A stretch of DNA of 8,464 bases. Source: DASYPP01 sp036006525. Its GTDB lineage: Bacteria; Gemmatimonadota; Gemmatimonadetes; Gemmatimonadales; GWC2-71-9. Shown here in pieces: positions 1 to 6,700 of this stretch (position 1 is its first letter; each line of letters starts with the position of its first letter). The stretch is from positions 1 through 8,464 of the forward strand of contig DASYPP010000008.1 of assembly GCA_036006525.1 (NCBI GenBank), given 5' to 3'. A program made the position numbers and the translations under genes. Under the pieces are notes generated by a model. The model did no database searches and was not told the origin of the DNA. It saw only the letters and a program-made list of their open reading frames with translations.

Positions 1-906
1 GAGCACGGCGCCCGTGATCTGGAAGGCCGTCGCCCCAGCGGCGCCCGGGTAGGGAACAAACGTGATCGACGAGCTATCCGCCGCCCGCGAAACCTCGATC
101 ACCGGTTTTCCGCCAAACGTAATGGTCGCGGAGGGAGTCAAACTGAACGGCGCGGTAAGCGTCAGGGTCAGAGTGTCGCCAATGTTGGGGGTGGCGTTGG
201 AAATGTTGGACGGGATGTTCGCCAAGGTGGGCGTGGTGAGGGCCCCGGTGGTAGCCAGGGTAAAGAACTGCCCGGGAAGGTACGTCACAGTCACATTGGT
301 GACGGTGGCGACCTGGCTGGTGATGCCCGGCGGGAGCAGGAAGGATATCGTGCTGCCGTCGACGGCGAGGTTCGTGATCACCGCGGTCGCCAGGGTCACA
401 CCCGCCCCGAACGTCACGACGCTGGCTCCGGTAAACTGCACGTTCGTCGGAGCGGTGATAGTGACGGTATCACCCAGCGCCGGAGTCGGGTTGGGGAAGG
501 TAAAGGTTAGATTCGCCGGGGTGATGCTCACCGGAATGATGATGCTCTGCCCGTTCGCGGTGACGGTGAAGCTTGTGCTCACGAACGTGGTCGGGTCCAC
601 CGCCCGGACTACGAACCGCGCCCGCACCGCCGAGTGGCCGCCCGGCACCGGGAGGAAGGAGGTGTCCTGCCGCACGATGATCCCGGCGCCAACATTGGAG
701 GCCACAAAGTCAGCGGCGAGTTGCTCGCCCTGGGGATTCAGGGCCTCAACGTCGACGGCCTGACTGTCGGTGTTGGCCACCAGAACGACGGAGGGAGTCG
801 CGACCAGGTGATCGGTCGTTTCTCCATTTTCACCAAGGTTCGTCTTGCACGCCCAAGCGCCCGCGGCGGCGACGAACATGATCGAACCACGCACCAAACG
901 GTTCAT
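1..906 (-). CDS. Putative surface lipoprotein with IPT/TIG-like repeats (N-terminal 302 residues, 3' end outside window)
   Basis: The frame is open from ATG at 906 to the window edge without a stop (302 codons). The N-terminus has a basic start (MNRLVRGS), a hydrophobic stretch and a lipobox-like AWAC ending at Cys20. This is the only cysteine in the 302 residues, which supports lipid attachment and anchoring in the envelope, although Trp in the lipobox is unusual. Residues about 35-130 look like an all-beta Ig-like module. Two related segments follow, about 139-194 and 237-288. They share N-x-T-P-x-x-G-D-T-[VL]-T, then [VI]-T-F-G, then S-[ST]-I-[ST]-F and a final P-G, the pattern of IPT/TIG-type beta sandwiches. 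GAGG lies 8 bases before the ATG and supports this start. It follows the GWxTD gene by 85 bases and may be co-transcribed. A role in binding or surface structure is only inference; no catalytic motif is seen. Confidence 0.8.
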   Translation of the reverse strand, partial: MNRLVRGSIMFVAAAGAWACKTNLGENGETTDHLVATPSVVLVANTDSQAVDVEALNPQGEQLAADFVASNVGAGIIVRQDTSFLPVPGGHSAVRARFVVRAVDPTTFVSTSFTVTANGQSIIIPVSITPANLTFTFPNPTPALGDTVTITAPTNVQFTGASVVTFGAGVTLATAVITNLAVDGSTISFLLPPGITSQVATVTNVTVTYLPGQFFTLATTGALTTPTLANIPSNISNATPNIGDTLTLTLTAPFSLTPSATITFGGKPVIEVSRAADSSSITFVPYPGAAGATAFQITGAVL

Positions 907-914
907 ACTCAGCA

Positions 915-918
915 CCTC
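915..918 (-). promoter_or_regulatory. Ribosome binding site of the lipoprotein gene
   Basis: GAGG on the minus strand, 8 bases before the ATG at 906. It fixes the start of a gene whose 3' end is outside the window. Confidence 0.65.
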
Positions 919-960
919 ACCGAAAACGTGAAAAGGGGACTGTTACATTTGAGAAATCAA

Positions 961-981
961 CAGCTGGGCGTTTCCCGGCTG
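961..981 (-). terminator. Weak hairpin after the GWxTD gene, possible terminator
   Basis: Read on the minus strand, CAGCCGGG, loop AAACG, then CCCAGCTG pair as an 8-bp stem with one C/A mismatch. It begins 10 bases after the GWxTD stop codon. The bases that follow (TTGATTTCTC) are only moderately T-rich, so it is a poor fit to an intrinsic terminator and may instead be a processing or stability element. Confidence 0.3.
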
Positions 982-991
982 GGTAAAGTGT

Positions 992-2413
992 TCAGTCACG
1001 AGCATCTGGCCCAAAGAAATCAACCCCGAGGTACAGGCCGATTTCCCGTACTGCATCCAGCGTCATGATCTCTTTCCATCCCGGAATGCCCACTTCGAAC
1101 CGGTCGTTGGTCTGCACCAGCTTGTAGTTGCCCATGCCCGACCGGTCCGCGAAGACGTACCAGGTGTCCCGCCGCCGGGTGTAGCGCCAGATCTGGTAGG
1201 GCGGCGCCCGGCCTTCCCGCACCCGGTCCTGCAATTCGTCGGGGCTTCCGTACTTGGCGTAGATCCGGCCCCGGTCGGTTTTCCAGCCCGAGGTGGTCCC
1301 GCTGCCCCGCTCCCGGTACACGCTGTCGGCATACGCGATCTTGCCGTAGAACTCTTCGCGGACCGGGTTCCGCAAATCGGTGGTGTCGGCGTCGCGCTGG
1401 TGCCAGAAGTTGGTCAGGAACCGCCGCTTGCCGTCGATGGTGGCCCCGTGGTACGCCCGGAGCTCGCGCGATGACACCAGGTACTCCAGGGGCTCCTCCG
1501 CCCGGTCCAGCTCTTCCTCGCTCATCACGGCGAAGTAGCCTTCATCGGTAATGCGCCGGGCCTGGGCCAGTTGGGCCTGCCGCTCCAGCTCGGCCTGGAG
1601 ATCCAGGACCGTAAACGGCATCGAGCGATCGGTCGTCCCGGAGACGAGCTGAACGCTGACGTCGAACTGGTACTCCCCGGAGGGCAGGCCTTCCAGGTTG
1701 AGCTGGCCCCGCAAGACCCCGCCGCCCGCCGCCAGGTGGACCGGGATCGGCGCGGTCTGTACCACCGACCGGCCGGTCGTGTCCTTGATGCTGACCTGCA
1801 TGGACCCGGAATCCGAGTCCGCCGTGTAGGCTTCCAGGAGGTAGAAAATCCGATTGCCGTTGGGAGTCGCGGGGTTCAACCGCACATGGGCGATCGAGGT
1901 GACCAGGATCTGCCCGCTGCGCCACTCGGTTTCCCCAATGGACGAATCGGCATTGAACGGACGCATCCGGGTGGACAACACCAGGTCGGATGCCGGTGGG
2001 CGGGTCGGATAGCCAACCAGTTCGGTTGTCTTGGCGACCCGGCGCCCACCCACCGAGTCGTCCACTGTCACATCCAGGCGGTACTTCCCGGGACGCAACA
2101 GGAACTCGACGCTACTGACCGTGAAGGCTCCGGACTCTCGCAGCTCCGCATTGATGTGCTGCACCGGCCACGCCGTCTCGTCCAGCTTGAGACCGGTCGA
2201 ATCCTTGAGCTGGACTGAAACCTGGTACGCCAGCACCCCGGAAGGACTCGGGGTCAGCAGGGCGAGCGGCACCTGCACGAAGGCCTTCACCTGGGTGAGA
2301 CTCGCTTCGGCCCGGTAGAACCGGACTACCGCCACCGCGACTTCGTCGTCTGCCTGCCGCGCCGCCAGGGTAACCGGCAGCAGTGCCAGCGCCAGAATTG
2401 CAAAGCGTTTCAA
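992..2413 (-). CDS. GWxTD-domain exported protein
   Basis: The predicted protein has 473 residues. A short basic start (MKRF) and a hydrophobic stretch to about residue 18 form a signal peptide with likely cleavage near LAA/RQ, so it should be exported. Two beta-rich modules follow. Each contains a similar strand, PGKYRLDVTV near residue 110 and SGEYQFDVSV near 246, suggesting an internal duplication of Ig-like domains. A charged helical linker (about 270-310) leads to the GWxTD domain. Its namesake motif is GWKTD at about 376-380, followed by GRIYAKYGSPDE. The domain is known mainly from Bacteroidota, Gemmatimonadota and related phyla, and its molecular function is unknown. There are no cysteines. 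The start is TTG at 2413, not the in-frame TTG six bases upstream at 2419, because AAGGA sits 7 bases before 2413 and nearly touches 2419. It lies 109 bases after the PorV-like gene, suggesting a shared envelope role. Confidence 0.92.
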   Translation of the reverse strand: MKRFAILALALLPVTLAARQADDEVAVAVVRFYRAEASLTQVKAFVQVPLALLTPSPSGVLAYQVSVQLKDSTGLKLDETAWPVQHINAELRESGAFTVSSVEFLLRPGKYRLDVTVDDSVGGRRVAKTTELVGYPTRPPASDLVLSTRMRPFNADSSIGETEWRSGQILVTSIAHVRLNPATPNGNRIFYLLEAYTADSDSGSMQVSIKDTTGRSVVQTAPIPVHLAAGGGVLRGQLNLEGLPSGEYQFDVSVQLVSGTTDRSMPFTVLDLQAELERQAQLAQARRITDEGYFAVMSEEELDRAEEPLEYLVSSRELRAYHGATIDGKRRFLTNFWHQRDADTTDLRNPVREEFYGKIAYADSVYRERGSGTTSGWKTDRGRIYAKYGSPDELQDRVREGRAPPYQIWRYTRRRDTWYVFADRSGMGNYKLVQTNDRFEVGIPGWKEIMTLDAVREIGLYLGVDFFGPDARD

Positions 2414-2420
2414 ATCCAAT

Positions 2421-2425
2421 TCCTT
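2421..2425 (-). promoter_or_regulatory. Ribosome binding site that selects a TTG start
   Basis: AAGGA on the minus strand lies 7 bases before TTG at 2413 and 1 base before the alternative TTG at 2419. The spacing favours 2413, which also gives a cleaner signal peptide beginning MKRF. The site sits directly next to the AT-rich inverted repeat at 2427-2519, so folding of that repeat could affect ribosome access. Confidence 0.6.
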
Positions 2426-2426
2426 C

Positions 2427-2519
2427 GATTTAGTGACTTAATGATTTAGTGACTTAGTGACTTAGTGGATTGGAAACTTCGCCCATCACTAAATCACTAA
2501 ATCATTCATTCACTAAATC
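2427..2519. repeat. AT-rich inverted repeat built from eight-base units
   Basis: The arms 2427-2460 and 2486-2519 are complementary at 31 of 34 positions and enclose a 25-base loop. On the plus strand the left side has the unit TTAGTGAC at 2430, 2446 and 2454 and a degenerate copy at 2462. The right side has TCACTAAA at 2486, 2494 and 2510. The spacings (16, 8 against 8, 16) are mirror images. The element is strikingly AT-rich beside its GC-rich neighbours. It fills nearly all the gap between the PorV-like stop codon, 3 bases away, and the ribosome site of the GWxTD gene, 1 base away. There is no T-run typical of a terminator. It could be a small mobile palindromic element of REP or MITE kind, or an RNA hairpin tuning downstream expression. 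No transposase is nearby. Confidence 0.85.
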
Positions 2520-2522
2520 TCT

Positions 2523-3653
2523 CTACCAGCCGATGGTGAAGCTGAAGAAGTTGGTGCCGCCCAGGATGCCCAGGTACTTATAGGCATAGTCCACGCCCAG
2601 GCTGAAGTTGCCGCTGCCATAATTCAAGCCGCCGCCGAACGCCGCACCCTGCAGATTCTCCTTGCTGTCGAGATCCGTGGTGCTGGCCGACGACAACGCG
2701 ATGTTGTTCGCCCCGGTATAGCTGTAGCTGCCCCGCAGTGCCACGCCGAAGGCACTCCCACCCAACCGGTTCATCGCCCACTCGCCGCCCACGACGAACC
2801 CGGCCGAGTTGTTGTTCGGCTGGTTGAAGTCGGAGAGGAAGGTCAGCCGGTTGTTGGCCCCGGTCAGCAGGTCATACGCCAGTCCCACCCGGAACGTGGT
2901 CGGCAGTGGGAACCCCTTGGTCCGAAGCCGCGACGGCTGCGGCAGGGTCGGCACCGGGTCTTCGCCCGGCAGCGGGTCCCGTGGCGCGTCGGCATTCAAC
3001 GCGTCGCCCCCGTACGACAGGTCGGTCCCCAGGTTCGCCAGCACGAAGCTGAACTTCACCGGGTGCCCCGACAACATCGCATGGAAGTTGGTCCCGAAGT
3101 CCACCGCCAGGGCGCTGCCCTTCGCATCGCCCAGCTGGTCGAACACGAACTTCGCCGTGATCCCGGCGCTGAAGCGGTCGGAGAAGTTCTCGGCATAGGT
3201 GAGCCCCGCAAAGGTCTCACTCACCGAGTACACCGCCCCGTTCCCTTCCGGCTGGTCCACGGTATAGACCGGCTGATCACTGAAGCCGAAGGTCCCCAGC
3301 TGCACCCCGAACGCCCGGGCGCCCCCACTGAAGGGAAACGCCATGCCGCCCCAGGTGTACTTGGTACTGGCCACGTAATCATAGGTCCCGATCATCACAC
3401 CGGGCCGGGTCATGAGCGCCGTGCCGGCCGGGTTGTAGTACAACGCACTGACGTCGGACGCGATCGACGCAAAGGCGCCGCCCAGGGCCGTACCCCGGGC
3501 CCCCGCCCCCAGCAGCAGAAATTCCGCCGCCGTCGTCCCGTACGGGGTATTGTCTTGGTTGATCCCGTTCTGGCTTTGGGCCCGGCCGATCGCCGGCAGG
3601 CTCCCCACCAGGGTCACCACGAGGGTCAACCGCTTGAAGCTGAATGCACGCAT
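2523..3653 (-). CDS. PorV/PorQ-family outer-membrane beta-barrel protein
   Basis: The predicted protein has 376 residues. The signal peptide is MRAFSFKRL plus a hydrophobic core, with likely cleavage after GRA at residue 25. The family signature follows at about 43-78: AEFLLLGAGARGTALGGAF, then DVSALYYNPAGTA. The rest alternates short amphipathic beta strands and loops, and the chain ends FFSFTIGW, an aromatic C-terminus expected of a barrel inserted by the BAM machinery. There are no cysteines. In type IX secretion, PorV is the outer-membrane protein that receives cargo carrying the C-terminal sorting domain. The gene directly upstream encodes such a cargo, so a dedicated carrier role is plausible but inferred. 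The frame stays open upstream to 3830, but ATG at 3653 is chosen because AGGAGAG lies 8 bases before it, the signal peptide starts there, and the longer version would overlap the upstream gene. Confidence 0.9.
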   Translation of the reverse strand: MRAFSFKRLTLVVTLVGSLPAIGRAQSQNGINQDNTPYGTTAAEFLLLGAGARGTALGGAFASIASDVSALYYNPAGTALMTRPGVMIGTYDYVASTKYTWGGMAFPFSGGARAFGVQLGTFGFSDQPVYTVDQPEGNGAVYSVSETFAGLTYAENFSDRFSAGITAKFVFDQLGDAKGSALAVDFGTNFHAMLSGHPVKFSFVLANLGTDLSYGGDALNADAPRDPLPGEDPVPTLPQPSRLRTKGFPLPTTFRVGLAYDLLTGANNRLTFLSDFNQPNNNSAGFVVGGEWAMNRLGGSAFGVALRGSYSYTGANNIALSSASTTDLDSKENLQGAAFGGGLNYGSGNFSLGVDYAYKYLGILGGTNFFSFTIGW

Positions 3654-3661
3654 GGTGTCTA

Positions 3662-3668
3662 CTCTCCT
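3662..3668 (-). promoter_or_regulatory. Strong ribosome binding site of the PorV-like gene
   Basis: AGGAGAG on the minus strand, 8 bases before ATG at 3653. It decides between this start and a longer in-frame option at 3830 that would overlap the upstream gene. Confidence 0.75.
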
Positions 3669-3682
3669 GGATGTGGCGGAGT

Positions 3683-3702
3683 GAGGGCCGTCGCCGGCCC
3701 CC
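3683..3702 (-). promoter_or_regulatory. Intercistronic stem-loop with GCGA tetraloop
   Basis: On the minus strand GGGGGCCG, loop GCGA, then CGGCCCTC form an 8-bp stem with one G-U pair, capped by a GNRA-type tetraloop. It begins 15 bases after the stop of the large secreted protein and ends before the PorV-like ribosome site. There is no T-run, so a role in mRNA processing or stability, or in adjusting the ratio of the two products, fits better than termination. The role is inferred. Confidence 0.5.
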
Positions 3703-3717
3703 ACCCGCCTGCCTGGG

Positions 3718-6700
3718 CTACTGCGCGAAGTTGACGATGGTGAACCGCCCGACCTTCCGGGCGTTCCCCGATTCGACATGGAAGAAATACACTCCACTGG
3801 CGACCACCTGGTTGTTCCGGTTGCGAACATCCCAGGTCTCGTCCCCGCCGAACGTGGTGCTGTGGTGCTCCAGAATCCGCACCAGCACGCCGCTCGACGA
3901 GTAGATCCGGACGATCGCGTCCTGCGGCAGGTTCACGAACTTGATGATCTTGGTGTCCGTGCTCTGCTCGAAGTCATTGGTGACGTAATACGGGTCCGGC
4001 ACCGTGTGGACATTGTCCAGGTTGGCATCGGTCGCCGCGTTCACCTGGTTAATGACGTCGAAGGTGAAGCGGACTTCGGCACCCGGAATGGTATCGGTGA
4101 CGCCATTCAGGACCTGGATGCCGCCCGCCGCCGCCATGGTGCGCGTCTGCGGGGTGAAGATGTACGGCCCGTCCGCGCCCGCGTTACAGGTGGCGCAGCC
4201 GTTGCCGCCGCCCCGAATCGCGCCGATGTAGTCACGCATCGACCACACCGTGCCCGCGTTCGGCACCACGCCGCCCGTAAGCTCGATGGTGAAGATGTGC
4301 CCGGGCATGTACAGCACGAAGCCGTTGTTGGCTGCCACGGCACCGCAGCCACCCACGCCCGCCGTACAACCGGGACGGGCATTGGTGGTCGGACCCGACC
4401 AGAGCACGATCGGTCCCGGGATTACGGTGTTGCTGAGGACATAGGTCACCGCCCCGCAACCCAGCTGTCCGGAGGCGGTTCCCAGGGTCGGGAACGGCTG
4501 CACGCAACCCATATCGGTGTTGGTCAGCTCGGTGCGCTGGTCGTAGGATCCCGCCGCGGTGGCCGCCGACTGGTTCAGCACGCCCCAGCTGGAGCCGGTC
4601 CGGATATCGGTGGAGAACGGCACGACGACGTTATTGCTGATGTCGATCACCGAGTCGATCACCCCGCCGGCACCCCAGTACAGGTTGTAATCGGCGCCGC
4701 GGGACGCTCCACCAATGATGCCTTCCACGTTCCGCCAGACGTTCGGCGTCGTATGGTAGGACTTGGTCTCAAAAATGGTCGTCACCCCGGTGAGGGTTCC
4801 GGCATCGTTATAGCAGGTGACGAAGTTCGTGGTATTGACGTCGTTGCTGCAGCCATTCGGGTGCGGCACGGTCTCATTGGTCGTCGGCGACGGCCCGTCG
4901 AACCAGCGTGCCCCGTTGTAATCGCAGCCCGCGCCGCCGCTGAAGCCCGGAGCGCTGTTGACGCAACCGCGGCCGAAGGCATCGGTGTAGTAGTTGCCTT
5001 CCAGCGTGACGTCCAGCTTGCCGGCGAGAGTAAAGGTGCTATCCCCGCCGAACCGGGACGCCAGGGCATTGTCCGGGGATATCGCCGTGAAGGAGAAGGA
5101 GAAGCCTGACTGGGTGTTGTCCACGGCCTGCACGATCGGAATAGTCAGCGGGATCGTGTCGGTCGCCGTCTCTACCGTGGCGTAGTAATTCGTCGCGATG
5201 CCGCTGTACGCCGACCCCAGGGTCATGCTGTCCAGCCGCACGGTAATGGCGCCCGGTGCCGCGATGACCTGCTTCACGAAGGCCGCCAGGGCGAGATTCC
5301 ACCCGTCTGACGCCGGCATTTTCTTGCTGAAGATGCCGGTATTGGGATCCAGGTTCGGTACCACGACATCACTCTGCTTCACGTCGCGGCCATACACCGA
5401 CGCATCCAGAATCGCTTCATTCTGGAAGTTCGAGGCCGGCCGCACTGGAGTCACCGGTTTGGAGATTCGAGGCGATTCCAGGTTGCTCGGGCCGGACTGG
5501 AACGAGTTCACGTCGAACGCCGTCACCGCGTAGAAGTAGCGGAAGTTGTTGCGCGGCGTGTTATCGGTATAGACGAACGGCACCCCGTTGTCGCTCAACT
5601 GGGGACAGGCCGACGGATCGCAGCTTCCGCCTTTCCCGGTGAGCAGGGTGTCGGCGATCAGCACAACTGCGGCATCCGGGAGGAACCGGGTGCTGAACGT
5701 CGTATCGGGAGCGAGCGGGTTCGTAATCGAGTCGATCGACACTACAAACGTATCGATCACACCGGATCCCAGCGCAACCCTCTCACCCAGCTTGACCTGG
5801 ATGATCTGGCCGACCAGCGGAATATCCACGTGGGCAGTCCGGCCCACGCCCGGCGCGATCGGGTCGAAGACTATCGGGCATCCCGCCACGATCGGGTTCG
5901 GAACGATTTCCGGGGCACACGACGAGGTCGGATTGACCTGGCCCGCGAAGTCGGAAATCACGGTCCCCGCGTAGTCGAACTGGGCCAGCAGCTTGAGCGA
6001 GTTCGGCGCGTCTACCCGACCGCGGTAGATCCGGTAGCCCTCGACGTCAAACTGGCGGTAGTTCGGATCGTACAGGACGTTGTTGATCAGCACCAGCGGA
6101 TTGGCCGGATCCGGCACCTGCGGCTGGCTCGCGATCGCGAAGAACGGATCGCCGCTGGTCTCGCTGTTCGACGGCCGCCACATGACGGTCACCGAGTTGT
6201 CGCCCGGAATCAGGAAGAAATCCGGCGCGTCCGGCGCGAACGGCAGCAGGAAGTGGGCATTGAACACCGCCTGGGCTACCAGCGCCTTGCCCAGCAGCGA
6301 GCCCGGCACCACGCTGAACTCTTCCTGGGTCAGGACATTGTCTCCGTTGGCATCATTGAAGCCAAGGAAACCGGTGATGGAGTCCACCTTGTTCACGCCG
6401 GAGTTGATGACCGACGGATTGCCCATGCCCTTGATGATGTTGAAATTGCCCGGCGTGATGCAGCTGGGCGAGGCGCCGCAGTTCGGATTGGGACCGACCG
6501 GCGCCGCAAACATGTACGCCACCACGATGGACCCGTATTCGCCCGGGCCCAGGGTCAGCGGTCCCGACGACTGGAAGAACCGCATGTCGGTCGGCGACGT
6601 GGCCCGGATGAAGCAGATCTTGTCGGTGGCCGGGACGAAGTTACAGGCGCCGTCGCCGAAGGTCGGCGACAGGGTGCCCGAGATGTAGCGATACAGCTGG

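Noticed and set aside
62..763. Plus-strand open frame over the lipoprotein gene
   Set aside because: The minus-strand frame covering it has a lipobox, a ribosome site and repeated domain landmarks; the plus-strand product is low-complexity Val/Thr-rich antisense sequence.
2427..2519. Possible CRISPR-like repeat array
   Set aside because: Units are only eight bases, inverted as well as direct, and have no spacers of constant size.
2427..2519. Possible intrinsic terminator or promoter in the AT-rich palindrome
   Set aside because: No T-run follows the stem on either strand, and no convincing paired promoter boxes with normal spacing were seen on the minus strand.
3654..3830. N-terminal extension of the PorV-like protein to ATG at 3830
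   Set aside because: It would overlap the upstream gene by more than 100 bases and bury the signal peptide. A strong ribosome site marks ATG at 3653.
3778..5109. 443-codon open frame on the plus strand, antisense to the same gene
   Set aside because: Same Arg/His/Val-biased composition, no ribosome site or motif, and it fully overlaps the sorting-domain part of a well-supported gene.
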